A stretch of 13,996 nt of DNA, taken from assembly GCA_051893555.1 (NCBI GenBank), contig JBJFHL010000029.1:1-13996 (forward strand). Direction: 5' to 3'. Both the position numbers and the translations under genes were made by a program. Source of the stretch: RGIG7179 sp051893555. Lineage in GTDB: Bacteria > Bacillota > Clostridia > Peptostreptococcales > Anaerovoracaceae. Positions 7,229 to 13,996 of this stretch are shown one piece after another. Within the stretch, counting starts at the first letter, position 1; the number at the start of each line of letters is the position of its first letter. The notes under the pieces were generated by a model that worked only from the letters and a program-made list of their open reading frames with translations, searched no databases and had not been told where the DNA came from.

Positions 7229-8893
7229 TCATTCCGCGAGATCGCAACAGCCACTTCCGGAATTGTCTCCTTCAAACAAATCCTTATACAGCCCCACCAG
7301 TTCCCGGTAAGCATCGGCGGTTTCCGGATAGTCCTGCAGCTCCGCCAGGCCGTCCTGCACCTTGCTGTAGTACCAGGCCTGCATGTGCTTCGGCGCGTTG
7401 AACCGGGTCCACAGTTCCTCGCCCACCGTCTGGTAATCCCGCCACAGACTGCGGAGATTGGAAAGCTTATCGGCCAGAGTCAGCATCTTGCTCCGGATAT
7501 TCTCGGCAGGCAGCTTGTGAACGGTATGAAGCTTGCGCATATACCAGATCTTCCGCTTGTCTTCCGTATGGCTGTTCACCAGAGCTGCCACATCAGGACC
7601 GAACCGATCTGTAATGTCCCGCAGCGTGGCGTCGGTATCCTCCAAAACATCATGGAGAATGCCGGCGATCATCAGATTCCGGTCGGCACCCATGGAGGAA
7701 AGAATCTGCAGGGCTTCCACAGGATGCAGGATGTACGGCCGGTCCGTGCCTTTGCGCACAGCACCCTTATGGCAGGCTGACGCATAGGCGATGGCGTCTT
7801 CCAGCAGTCCGTCCGAATTATCCCGGGGCAAAATCCACTCGGCATTCTTTTTCTCTATGTCGGACCATACTTTTTCGTATACGTCTTTCGTTCTCTGATC
7901 AAAACATGCCGCCAGCACAGCCATACCGTAGTCCGGGTTTACAAGGATCCAGTCATTGATGGTCTGGAGGGCCACCTTCGCTGCTTCCTCCAGCGGATAG
8001 CCGTAAACGCCGGTGGAAATGGCCGGGAACGCGATGCTGTGGATATCCTTCTGACGTGCCAGCTCCAGGCTGTTCCAGTAGCAGTTTCGCAGAAGCCCTG
8101 CGTCCTCCAAAGCCCCCGAATACACAGGACCAACGGTGTGGATGATATATTTTGCCGGGAGATTATAGCCTGCAGTCAGCTTCGCCTCGCCGGTATCGCA
8201 GCCGCCCAGAGTTCTGCACTCTTCCAGTAGCTTCGGTCCCGCTGCCCGGTGAATGGCACCGTCGACTCCGCCGCCGCCCAAGAGACTGTGGTTAGCTGCA
8301 TTGACAATGCACATAGTTTCTGCCCTGGTGATGTCCATGATATCGATGCAAATGGCGTTTTGCCTTTCTGCCGGCAGATTTCCTTCGAAGATCATCTGAA
8401 TGAAATCCTTCGACAAATAGAAAGGCTGATCCCACGGGTTGATGACGATGCCGCTGAAATTCTGCCCCATAATCACCTGCTCCAGCACCCCTTCGATTCC
8501 CATGGGGATCGTGGATGTGGTCTCACCTTTTTCAACTTCCCGCTGGCTGGTGAAGACAGGCAGCACCAGTTCGCCGCTGTTCATGGTCAGGGATCGCAGC
8601 GTGCAGTGGATTTCTTCTTTTGCGGTAAGGGTGTCGCCGAGTTTCAGTTTTTCCGGGTCGTCAATGTCAAAGACATCCTGCGGAATCTCCACCGGAAGGA
8701 TGAAGTTTTCGTTTTCGTTCATTGCCTGGCGGACAGATTCCAGGACAGCGATTACCAGATCTCTTTGTCTCTCGATAGCATCAGCCTCATGTCCTTCGCC
8801 GCAGCCTGCGGATTGATACGCAGTCAACCGGCGAATGGCTTCTTCAATATCAGCAACAGACGGTTTCATTGCTGCATTCTTTGCTCCACACAT
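7229..8893 (-). CDS. SseB-N / macro domain / HD domain fusion protein
   Basis: A 554-residue protein with three domains. Residues about 65-170 match an SseB N-terminal domain (LVLPVFTSQ, then FSGIVINPWDQPFYLS). Residues about 180-345 are a macro domain with CIVNAANHSLLGGGGVDGAIHRAAGP and AFPAISTGVYGYP, the ADP-ribose-binding loops. Residues about 360-485 are an HD domain of the SpoT/Mesh1 kind: H390, HDVLED (H414, D415, E418, D419) and TLADKLSN with D475. Predicted roles are removal or sensing of ADP-ribose marks and hydrolysis of a nucleotide such as an alarmone; substrates are inferred. The upstream ATG at 8909-8911 is possible, but GGAGG lies within that extension and is well spaced for the ATG at 8893. 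The last 14 residues (EGDNSGSGCCDLAE) look frame-shifted: the next frame at the same place reads ETIPEVAVAISRNEAEKMEDD then TAG at 7204-7206, a more natural C-terminus. The main domains are unaffected. Confidence 0.85.
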   Translation of the reverse strand: MCGAKNAAMKPSVADIEEAIRRLTAYQSAGCGEGHEADAIERQRDLVIAVLESVRQAMNENENFILPVEIPQDVFDIDDPEKLKLGDTLTAKEEIHCTLRSLTMNSGELVLPVFTSQREVEKGETTSTIPMGIEGVLEQVIMGQNFSGIVINPWDQPFYLSKDFIQMIFEGNLPAERQNAICIDIMDITRAETMCIVNAANHSLLGGGGVDGAIHRAAGPKLLEECRTLGGCDTGEAKLTAGYNLPAKYIIHTVGPVYSGALEDAGLLRNCYWNSLELARQKDIHSIAFPAISTGVYGYPLEEAAKVALQTINDWILVNPDYGMAVLAACFDQRTKDVYEKVWSDIEKKNAEWILPRDNSDGLLEDAIAYASACHKGAVRKGTDRPYILHPVEALQILSSMGADRNLMIAGILHDVLEDTDATLRDITDRFGPDVAALVNSHTEDKRKIWYMRKLHTVHKLPAENIRSKMLTLADKLSNLRSLWRDYQTVGEELWTRFNAPKHMQAWYYSKVQDGLAELQDYPETADAYRELVGLYKDLFEGDNSGSGCCDLAE

Positions 8894-8969
8894 TTCATAC
8901 ACCTCCTGCATTTTCTGGATTTCTTCTGCTTCTTACATTTTGATTGCAATATAAGGGGTGTCCGATAAA

Positions 8970-9050
8970 AAGGACTTTCTTCCACTCATTATCACACCGA
9001 AACTATATCAGAGTCCTTCGCAGAAATGGTCGCCTGCCGGGCGACATTTC
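8970..9050. other. Inverted repeats upstream of the macro-domain gene
   Basis: Two structures sit in the 170-bp leader. Bases 9023-9050 form a stem of GAAAT plus GTCGCC with GGCGAC plus ATTTC, a 5-nt loop and one bulged G. Bases 8970-9018 have arms AAGGACT and AGTCCTT about 35 nt apart; in minus-strand RNA the second arm is followed by TTT, so a weak terminator or attenuator is possible. No riboswitch class was recognised. Confidence 0.35.
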
Positions 9051-9065
9051 CAGTCTGCAAGTATA

Positions 9066-9096
9066 ATAAATCCCGGAACACATTCGCTCCGGGATT
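9066..9096 (-). terminator. Rho-independent terminator after the 302-residue gene
   Basis: A perfect 9-bp stem, AATCCCGGA with TCCGGGATT (9069-9077 and 9088-9096), with a 10-nt loop lies four bases after the TAA of the gene ending at 9101. The following minus-strand bases are T-rich (TTATTATA) but not a pure T-run, so termination may be partial. Confidence 0.65.
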
Positions 9097-9100
9097 ACCG

Positions 9101-10009
9101 TTAAAATTTACAGCTCTTCACCTGCACCTTTCCTTCTTCTGCACCGATGGAAAGGAATTCAAAGTCCCCGGTATCGGAGAAGAACTCCCCGCGAAGAGAA
9201 AATACAGCGCCGACGGACGCGGCGAAGTCGGCAAACTGCTGCAGATCGGTAATCAGCGTCTTCTCCTCGCCTTCCAGCAGTCCCAGTTCCTCATCCATAA
9301 CGAAGCTGCCGTTTGCGATGTCTGAAGACCCGGTTTCCAGGTCATATTTCGCGGAAAAATCGTCCGCCAGCACTGCCAGGCGTTTTACATCGTCCGAGCC
9401 GTCCAATCCTTCCATTTTCATCTGCAGGCAGTAGCTGTGCCAGAACCGACAGTCAGAAACCGCTTCCATGCCCTCTGTAAACGCCGGTGTTTCGCCGTTT
9501 CCATCCATATAAGTATAGAAGCAGACCGGATCATCCGGCGTATAGAATTCCGCGCTGCGGTAGGTGATGTATGGCCCGAAGTCTTCCGGTTCCATCCTCT
9601 CCAGGTATTCCTGCCAGAATGCCACACCGTAGGATGTCTCGGAGGTCACCAGCAGGCTGCAGTCCATGCGCAGCCGGATCTCCCGTGCGGTTTCCAGATG
9701 GTTCAGAATCACCTGCACATCCTCTTCCTCATCCCAGTGGGTATAGTCTTCTTCAATCAGCTTCACCAACGGCGCACCTGTGGCAGTATCGGTGAATATA
9801 TATCCGCATTCTTTCGAACTGATTTCATCGTCCGCCCAGGCGATCTTTTCGTCGGCTGCAAGCTCCATGGAATAGATCTGCATACCGCTGAGACCGTCCA
9901 TCTTATTGAACTGCCGGATATATTCCGCCAGTCTGGCTGCAGCAGCCCTTGTTTTGTCATTGACATTATGAATGATCAGCTCTTCTCTGATATCGATTTC
10001 GTAGCTCAT
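9101..10009 (-). CDS. Hypothetical acidic protein, 302 residues
   Basis: I do not recognise a family. The protein starts MSYEIDIREELIIHNVNDKT and is rich in Asp and Glu, with no signal peptide, membrane segment or obvious nucleotide-binding motif. It has many aromatic residues in the middle (YITYRSAEFYTPDDPVCFYT) and a stretch YCLQMKMEGLDGSDDVK followed by an acidic region around residues 220-255. The ATG is preceded by AAAGGAA at suitable distance. It lies 45 bp after the lipoprotein gene and ends at a hairpin terminator, so it is probably the last gene of a four-gene operon starting at 11537. Codon periodicity and operon position support a real gene; the function is unknown. Confidence 0.8.
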   Translation of the reverse strand: MSYEIDIREELIIHNVNDKTRAAAARLAEYIRQFNKMDGLSGMQIYSMELAADEKIAWADDEISSKECGYIFTDTATGAPLVKLIEEDYTHWDEEEDVQVILNHLETAREIRLRMDCSLLVTSETSYGVAFWQEYLERMEPEDFGPYITYRSAEFYTPDDPVCFYTYMDGNGETPAFTEGMEAVSDCRFWHSYCLQMKMEGLDGSDDVKRLAVLADDFSAKYDLETGSSDIANGSFVMDEELGLLEGEEKTLITDLQQFADFAASVGAVFSLRGEFFSDTGDFEFLSIGAEEGKVQVKSCKF

Positions 10010-10054
10010 AGTTTTCCTTTCTCCCGCTCTGTCCCGGTACGTCAGCTTTCGTGA

Positions 10055-10570
10055 TCACGACTGCTGAAACACCAGCGTCACCGTCTCCTCACCATCCGCA
10101 AGGCTCATTTCCAGCTTCCCGTCTTCCGTGAAACGGTACATCAGCGGCTGATCCATGGACATGTTTTCCCAGCCGCCCGGAAAGTCCGTGTCGACAGTCT
10201 TATGAATATGGATTACCATGGTGTCTTCCGTCTGGATTTCCAGCGTCCCTTCGATGCCCGGATTTCCGGCTTCGATATCATACATGGAATAGCTGCTGTC
10301 TTCCTGCACTTCCAGATGCAGGTAGCCGGTATAAATGTCATCACGCTCCAGCGGTGTTTCTTCGCACTGCCAGCTGCCCAGAAACGGCTTAAGTAGTGCT
10401 GCATCGTCCGTCCCCGGCAGCTTTCCTTCTGAAGTGCCGCAACCGCTCAGGCAGAGTGTCATGCCAACCAGACAGATCATCAGCCATGCTGCAGACAGTG
10501 CAGACAGTACAGACTGCACCGTTCTGCGTGCAGTCTTTTTTTCGTTCTTTTTCTCAATCCTTTTCCCCAT
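10055..10570 (-). CDS. Small lipoprotein, function unknown
   Basis: A 171-residue protein with a basic N-terminus, a hydrophobic segment (residues about 20-40) and a lipobox LSGC with Cys44, typical of a lipoprotein signal peptide cleaved by signal peptidase II. The N-region before the hydrophobic core is long (about 18 residues) and highly charged. The mature part (LGSWQCEETPLERDD onward, with YRFTEDGKLEMSL near the end) resembles the beta-rich lipocalin-like pattern often found in small Bacillota lipoproteins; this is a resemblance, not an identified family. The start overlaps the end of the upstream gene by 17 bp, showing tight operon packing. It would be anchored on the outer face of the cytoplasmic membrane. 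Confidence 0.85.
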   Translation of the reverse strand: MGKRIEKKNEKKTARRTVQSVLSALSAAWLMICLVGMTLCLSGCGTSEGKLPGTDDAALLKPFLGSWQCEETPLERDDIYTGYLHLEVQEDSSYSMYDIEAGNPGIEGTLEIQTEDTMVIHIHKTVDTDFPGGWENMSMDQPLMYRFTEDGKLEMSLADGEETVTLVFQQS

Positions 10571-11309
10571 TTTCTTCCCCCTTGATATAGTTACATAACT
10601 TCAAATATACCGGGCTTCTTTCCTTTTCCACCCGGTCGATCCAGTGAAAGCATCCGGTCTCCGGTACCCACTGAAACATGACGAAATACTGCTCATAAAA
10701 GCAGCCCATATAGGTTTCCAAACCAACCTTCTGATCCCGGTATTTCATGGATTCGCGAAAATCGAAATTCAGCGCCGCCTCCAGTTCCCCCATGGCGATG
10801 CCGAAATCCAGACTCTCTTCCGTATCGAAAAACATCTCGTAGCCATGGAACAGGAGCAGATTCTTTTTCGTCTCCAGATTATTCAGGAAGAATTTCACAT
10901 CCCGTTCCATCCGTTCTTCGAAGGTGCAGATCTGTCCCTCCTCATCCCCGCACTGCAGACTGTCCAGCACCTTCAGCCCGGACACATCGTAATTCCGCAG
11001 CGCAGCATGAAGCCGGGTGACCGGATTTTGTCCATAATCCCTGGGTCTGCTCTTCCTTCGGAGCTCTGAATTGCTGAGGACCAGCTTCAGATCCAGACTG
11101 TACGCCCCGGAAATGCAGTCGCATTCACCGTGGGTCTCGCTGGCAGGGTGAATGAAGGGTTGGCCTTTCGTTTTTTTCATGAACCAGTCCGACCCATTGA
11201 GAAATTCCAGTATATATTTTTCGTAGTTGCAGTCCGGCTCGCCGGGAATGTAGTCCTTTATGACCAGCTCCGGCGGCAGGGAAATTTCCCGCAGAAACGC
11301 TTCATACAT
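10554..11309 (-). CDS. Hypothetical protein, 251 residues
   Basis: I do not recognise this family. The protein is soluble by inspection, starts MYEAFLREISLPPELVIKDY, and has a Cys/His-containing segment HPASETHGECDCISG near residues 53-67 that could be a metal or active site but matches no motif I know. The remainder includes RPRDYGQNPVTRLHAALRN and a C-terminal aromatic region (YEQYFVMFQWVPETGCFHWIDRV). The start has a strong GAGGAGG five bases upstream and lies nine bases after the previous gene's stop. It overlaps the lipoprotein gene by 17 bp, so the two are co-transcribed. Confidence 0.82.
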   Translation of the reverse strand: MYEAFLREISLPPELVIKDYIPGEPDCNYEKYILEFLNGSDWFMKKTKGQPFIHPASETHGECDCISGAYSLDLKLVLSNSELRRKSRPRDYGQNPVTRLHAALRNYDVSGLKVLDSLQCGDEEGQICTFEERMERDVKFFLNNLETKKNLLLFHGYEMFFDTEESLDFGIAMGELEAALNFDFRESMKYRDQKVGLETYMGCFYEQYFVMFQWVPETGCFHWIDRVEKERSPVYLKLCNYIKGEENGEKD

Positions 11310-11318
11310 GCGGCCTCC

Positions 11319-11537
11319 TCACATCATATCCATCAGTCTGTTCAGATCTGCATCAGTAAACGACTCCGGATCCACGTTGGCCATATAGCAGGCATTCTGA
11401 AACATGTCTTCGTCGAATTCATCCCCCGGCAGCATGCTCATGCAGGCAGCAACCCGCACAAGACGGTCTTCCAGCTCCTCATCGATTTCTTCTTCGTCCA
11501 CCGGATATCCGGCGAATCCCATCGTCTCAAAATCCAT
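11319..11537 (-). CDS. Small acidic protein, 72 residues, first gene of the cluster
   Basis: The protein is strongly acidic (VDEEEIDEELEDRL), with a C-terminal half CMSMLPGDEFDEDMFQNACYMANVDPESFTDADLNRLMDMM that looks helical. No family recognised. It has an excellent Shine-Dalgarno (AAGGAGGT, 7-nt spacing) and a near-consensus promoter upstream, and its stop is nine bases before the next start. These features make a real short gene likely despite the size. It may be an adaptor or a partner of the following gene; that is a guess from position. Confidence 0.75.
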   Translation of the reverse strand: MDFETMGFAGYPVDEEEIDEELEDRLVRVAACMSMLPGDEFDEDMFQNACYMANVDPESFTDADLNRLMDMM

Positions 11538-11598
11538 TCTCCCGACCTCCTTATTTCATCCTGGTGTCAGTCCCCCGTGGGTTTCCTGTGCATGTTCT

Positions 11599-11627
11599 AT
11601 TATACCCCATCCGTCCTGCGGGTGCAA
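11599..11627 (-). promoter_or_regulatory. Sigma-A promoter of the 11537-to-9101 operon
   Basis: On the minus strand TTGCAC (11622-11627), exactly 17 bp, then a perfect TATAAT (11599-11604). The leader to the ATG at 11537 would be about 55 nt. The promoter sits immediately behind the exonuclease gene, so the cluster can be transcribed on its own. Confidence 0.78.
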
Positions 11628-11648
11628 CCGATTCTCCTGCACTCGATC

Positions 11649-12233
11649 CTACACTGCTTCCAGTGCACAGAAGCCCATCTGATCCTGAATTCCACGGAGA
11701 AAGCTGAGATTCCGCAGTACCTTCACCGTATTGAGGGTGTCGTTCAGGGCGTCGTGGGAGGCCAGCGGCTTCACGCCGAAAAGAAACATGGCATAATTCA
11801 GGGCATACTGCCGTCCTTCCATGGTCACCTGATCGTCGAAGATCATCTGTGCGTCATAGGCCGCAGGAAGCCAGTCCAGATCCATATCGTGAATCAGCAG
11901 GTTATCCTCCAGCATCCGCACATCATCCGGTCCCCAGGTCACAAACGGACAGCCGCCGCACCAGGTGCGAAACTGCTCGGCCGCTTCCGGGAAAGGAAGT
12001 CCGTCTTCCAGATCGGCAGCCTGAATCCTGGTCAGATCCGATACGCTTTGATTCATTCTTGTATAATAGACCGGCTTCACCTTCACGTTAAATGTATCCA
12101 GAATATCCAGCTTTTCATTTACCTTCACTGCGCCGATCTGAATGATTTCGCCCCGCAGCCGAACCGGGCTGCAGACGGTTCTCTGTTTTGATACCGGCTG
12201 ATTCCATTCTAAATCCAGTACGATGTATTCCAT
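11649..12233 (-). CDS. DEDDh-family 3'-5' exonuclease (DnaQ-like)
   Basis: A 194-residue exonuclease domain. The acidic residues of the DEDDh fold are present: D7 and E9 in VLDLEWN, the middle Asp in WGPDDVRML (D103 or D104), and H160-x-A-x-x-D165 in SHDALNDTLNT, which is the ExoIII motif with the catalytic histidine. Such single-domain enzymes trim single-stranded DNA or RNA ends using two metal ions; the substrate here cannot be told. The ATG follows AAGGGGGAAG. It is flanked upstream by the bidirectional terminator and downstream by a new promoter, so it is probably monocistronic. The protein ends soon after the last motif, so a short C-terminal truncation compared with longer relatives cannot be excluded. 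Confidence 0.9.
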   Translation of the reverse strand: MEYIVLDLEWNQPVSKQRTVCSPVRLRGEIIQIGAVKVNEKLDILDTFNVKVKPVYYTRMNQSVSDLTRIQAADLEDGLPFPEAAEQFRTWCGGCPFVTWGPDDVRMLEDNLLIHDMDLDWLPAAYDAQMIFDDQVTMEGRQYALNYAMFLFGVKPLASHDALNDTLNTVKVLRNLSFLRGIQDQMGFCALEAV

Positions 12234-12309
12234 AGGTTCTTCCCCCTTTTCTCTTTTGATATCTGTATTTTATCAGAGGAGGTGTCCAATAATCCGTACA
12301 CTGAAACCA

Positions 12310-12359
12310 AAAAACAGAGCACGTATGGCTGTCATTTCAGCTTCAGGTGCTCTGTTTTT
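12310..12359. terminator. Bidirectional terminator after the dehydrogenase gene
   Basis: Perfect 13-bp inverted repeat: AAAAACAGAGCAC (12310-12322) and GTGCTCTGTTTTT (12347-12359), with a 24-nt loop. On the minus strand the stem ends in six T residues, terminating the dehydrogenase transcript that stops at 12383. The plus strand is equally able to terminate, although no plus-strand gene is seen nearby. Confidence 0.85.
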
Positions 12360-12382
12360 CGATTCAGGTGCCTACACGTACT

Positions 12383-13186
12383 TTACCATGTACGGGAGCC
12401 CAGCTTTCTGAATTCTCCCAGTGTTGAAACATGAGAATTCAGTCCGCCGTCTACATTCATAATCTGACCTGTTACATAGCTGCTTTCGTCCGACGCAAGG
12501 TATACACACATATGTCCGATATCTTCCGGACACCCGTATCGGTCTACCAGAATGTTATTCAGAAAAACATCCTTCAGAATCTGCGGAACACGAGCCTTGT
12601 TTTCCGGTGTAACAATCAGACCCGGCCGTACACAATTGCAGCGGATTTTCCGTTTTCCATACTCCGCTGCCGTATACTGGGTAAGCATGTTTACACCTGC
12701 TTTCGCACATGCATAAGCTGCAGACCCCAAATCTCCGCCACAAGTTGCCATGGAGCCGATGTTAATGATAGATCCGCCGGTTTCATTCTTCAGCATATAC
12801 GGCAGAATGCTCTTCACGGAGAAAAAAGTGCCTCTCAGATCGCTTTGGATGATGGCATCCCACATCTCCAGGGTCAGCTCGTCCACGCGGCCATCCTTCA
12901 GTCCTACATTTGCTGCATTATTGACAAGGATATCTATCTTTCCATACTTTTCTGCTGCATCAGCAAACAGACTTGTAATGCTGTCCACGTCTGTCATGTC
13001 CATGAAATGAAACCATGCTTCTCCTCCTTCCACAGCAATCTGGTTTACCACAGCCTGCCCCTTTTCCTCTCGTCGTCCGCAAATAACAACTTTTGCACCT
13101 TCTGATGCAAACAATCTCGCAATTCCGATACCGATCCCACTGGTAGATCCTGTAACAATTGCAACTTTTCCATGTAATCTGTTCAT
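12383..13186 (-). CDS. Short-chain dehydrogenase/reductase (classical SDR)
   Basis: A 267-residue Rossmann-fold oxidoreductase. Motifs are TGSTSGIG (12-19) for cofactor binding, NNAA (89-92), catalytic Ser145 in GSMATCGG and Y158-x-x-x-K162 in AYACAK, and the C-terminal VTGQIMNVDGG. R38 and R39 after the second strand (ICGRR) suggest NADP(H) preference. The usual tetrad Asn (VNL in many SDRs) is Asp116 here (SDLRGTF), a change also seen in other active SDRs. The substrate is unknown; a secondary alcohol or ketone such as a steroid, sugar or acyl derivative is possible. The ATG has GAGGA at about 9 nt. The gene has its own promoter and terminator and no operon partner, which leaves the pathway open. 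Confidence 0.92.
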   Translation of the reverse strand: MNRLHGKVAIVTGSTSGIGIGIARLFASEGAKVVICGRREEKGQAVVNQIAVEGGEAWFHFMDMTDVDSITSLFADAAEKYGKIDILVNNAANVGLKDGRVDELTLEMWDAIIQSDLRGTFFSVKSILPYMLKNETGGSIINIGSMATCGGDLGSAAYACAKAGVNMLTQYTAAEYGKRKIRCNCVRPGLIVTPENKARVPQILKDVFLNNILVDRYGCPEDIGHMCVYLASDESSYVTGQIMNVDGGLNSHVSTLGEFRKLGSRTW

Positions 13187-13269
13187 GATACCGATTCCTC
13201 TTTTCCTTTTTCAATTTAACTCTTTGAAACTTTGCTTTTAAAACAGTTCTTTATTTTTTGTACTTTTAC

Positions 13270-13298
13270 ACAATAAACCTCAAAATAAAATGTGTCAA
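13270..13298 (-). promoter_or_regulatory. Promoter of the dehydrogenase gene
   Basis: On the minus strand a perfect -35 (TTGACA, 13293-13298) is followed after 17 bp by TATTGT (13270-13275), which agrees with TATAAT at four of six positions. The leader to the ATG would be about 75 nt. The rest of the 13187-13474 gap is extremely AT-rich and I see nothing else in it. Confidence 0.6.
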
Positions 13299-13474
13299 TA
13301 CATAATTTAAAAATGTACTGTATACTTTTTGTTTGTACGAAACAATTATTTGTATTAAAGTTTTCTGTTTTTTGTTACTTATAATTATTGTATGCAAAAA
13401 TAAAAGAAATAACACCAGAAAAAGATTCATAACGGATCATAAATCATAAACAGAAGAACGTTTCAGACAAGAAA

Positions 13475-13500
13475 AAACAGAGTACCGAAGTACTCTGTTT
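13475..13500 (-). terminator. Terminator of the tRNA operon
   Basis: An 11-bp perfect stem (AAACAGAGTAC and GTACTCTGTTT) with a four-base loop reads, on the minus strand, as a TTCG tetraloop hairpin followed by TTTTTT. It lies just after the CCA end of tRNA-Cys. Confidence 0.88.
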
Positions 13501-13505
13501 CATTC

Positions 13506-13580
<75 letters not shown>

Positions 13581-13628
13581 ATTTTGAGTTTACAGCTTCC
13601 CTGATGAATCAGGAAAGCTGTATTTGAT

Positions 13629-13703
13629 TGGCTAGGGTAGCAGGATTCGAACCTGCGCATGACGGAATCAGAATCCGTTGCCTTACCGCTTGGCGATACC
13701 CCA
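13629..13703 (-). tRNA. tRNA-Gln (anticodon CTG)
   Basis: Acceptor TGGGGTA pairs with TACCCTA (one G-U pair), then discriminator G and encoded CCA. The anticodon loop TTCTGAT in stem ACGGA/TCCGT gives CTG, reading CAG codons. The 5' TGGGGTAT start is typical of glutamine tRNAs. It sits 48 bp upstream of tRNA-Cys. Confidence 0.94.
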
Positions 13704-13712
13704 ACATCGTAA

Positions 13713-13789
13713 TGGGGTGGGTAGTGGGATTCGAACCCACGTATACAGGAGCCACAACCCTGGGTCTTAACCGCTTGACGATACCCACC
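13713..13789 (-). tRNA. tRNA-His (anticodon GTG)
   Basis: Acceptor GTGGGTA pairs with TACCCAC. An extra 5' G at position -1 faces C73, the identity feature of histidine tRNA, and CCA is encoded. The loop TTGTGGC holds anticodon GTG. It lies 9 bp upstream of tRNA-Gln. Confidence 0.94.
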
Positions 13790-13797
13790 ATGCTTGC

Positions 13798-13901
13798 AAA
13801 TTGCACGAATTGCTGTGTTGCTGCCTCACTCGATCTCGGTTACGTACATCGGTACGTGCCCTTCGAATCTCGCTCGGCGCGCCTTGCACTTCGCACAATT
13901 T
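13798..13901 (-). repeat. Nested inverted-repeat (structured) spacer within the tRNA operon
   Basis: The 160-nt gap between tRNA-Asp and tRNA-His holds outer arms at 13798-13809 and 13890-13901 that form a 12-bp RNA helix, ten Watson-Crick pairs and two G-U when read from the minus strand. Between them are a perfect hairpin ACGTAC-ATCG-GTACGT (13842-13857) and a GGCGCGCC palindrome. It is GC-rich and unlike the AT-rich gap on the other side of the cluster. It could be a REP-like repeat, a processing signal or a small RNA. Confidence 0.5.
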
Positions 13902-13949
13902 CCGGCGCATCTTATGCTTTATGCATTCATCATGCACTGTGAAAAAAAT

Positions 13950-13996
13950 TGGCGACCTGGAACGGGCTCGAACCGTCGACCTCCAGCGTGACAGGC
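13950..13996 (-). tRNA. tRNA-Asp (anticodon GTC), 5' part beyond the window
   Basis: The visible minus-strand 3' portion contains the anticodon loop CTGTCAC (GTC), the variable region GAGGTCG, a T arm with GGTTCGAGCC, and encoded CCA at 13950-13952. The sequence closely follows the usual Bacillota tRNA-Asp pattern GCCTGTCACGC. It is the first visible gene of the operon. Confidence 0.9.

Noticed and set aside
8249..8968. 239-codon plus-strand open frame
   Set aside because: Antisense to the macro/SseB gene, with no family resemblance and a translation rich in Phe and His; a shadow frame.
8955..8976. Similarity of GGTGTCC-type sequence here and near 12281 as paired insertion-sequence ends
   Set aside because: The match is only a few bases, the two sites are in the same orientation, and no transposase lies between them.
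11130..12191. 353-codon plus-strand open frame
   Set aside because: It lies antisense to the exonuclease and the small acidic and 251-residue genes, has no ribosome binding site and gives a His/Arg-rich, low-sense translation; it is a shadow of GC-richer genes.
12383..13186. Bile-acid hydroxysteroid dehydrogenase
   Set aside because: The protein is a clear SDR, but I see no residue pattern that ties it to a specific hydroxysteroid dehydrogenase, so only the general family is called.
13628..13942. Plus-strand frame with a GFEPAHDG-like string
   Set aside because: It is the translation of antisense tRNA sequence, a well-known source of spurious proteins. The tRNA folds explain these bases.

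Overview
The window looks like a chromosomal segment of a gut-type Bacillota, most likely Lachnospiraceae or a close relative. The evidence is strong AGGAGG-type ribosome binding sites, sigma-A-like promoters (TTGNNN, 17 bp, TATAAT), TGA used as an ordinary stop, CCA-encoding tRNA genes, and protein styles such as SseB-macro-HD and a DUF3427-type helicase. This placement is inference; no marker gene is present. All supported genes lie on the minus strand, so the window is transcribed from right to left.

Region 1 (1-1160): a broken superfamily II helicase of the DUF3427 type. It has lost its N-terminus, the Walker B/DEAH segment and its C-terminus. The C-terminal break coincides with what looks like the end of an IS21-like insertion sequence at 1-54.

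Region 2 (about 1160-7150): a visibly AT-rich island carrying a restriction-modification and defence-like gene set. In transcription order these are a C5-cytosine methyltransferase with an N-terminal Cro/C1-type HTH, an overlapping Eco47II-family (GGNCC-type) endonuclease, a membrane-anchored HerA/DUF87 ATPase, and a DUF6414-family protein. The ATPase is interrupted by one TGA codon exactly at the invariant P-loop glycine. The methyltransferase promoter has near-consensus boxes. A LexA/DinR-type SOS box overlaps its -35 element, and a 24-bp near-perfect palindrome covers its start site. This suggests both damage-responsive and autoregulatory control, and it is the most interesting part of the window.

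Region 3 (7229-11640): a GC-richer, apparently resident cluster of a small acidic protein, two proteins I do not recognise, a small lipoprotein, and a fusion of SseB N-terminal, macro (ADP-ribose) and HD (SpoT/Mesh1-like) domains. A strong promoter precedes the cluster, and a hairpin terminator separates the fusion gene from the rest.

Region 4 (11649-13186): a DEDDh 3'-5' exonuclease and a classical short-chain dehydrogenase, separated by a bidirectional terminator. The dehydrogenase has its own promoter.

Region 5 (13475-13996): the end of a tRNA operon, tRNA-Asp(GTC, partial)-His(GTG)-Gln(CTG)-Cys(GCA), closed by a terminator. A 160-nt spacer after tRNA-Asp holds a nested inverted-repeat structure.
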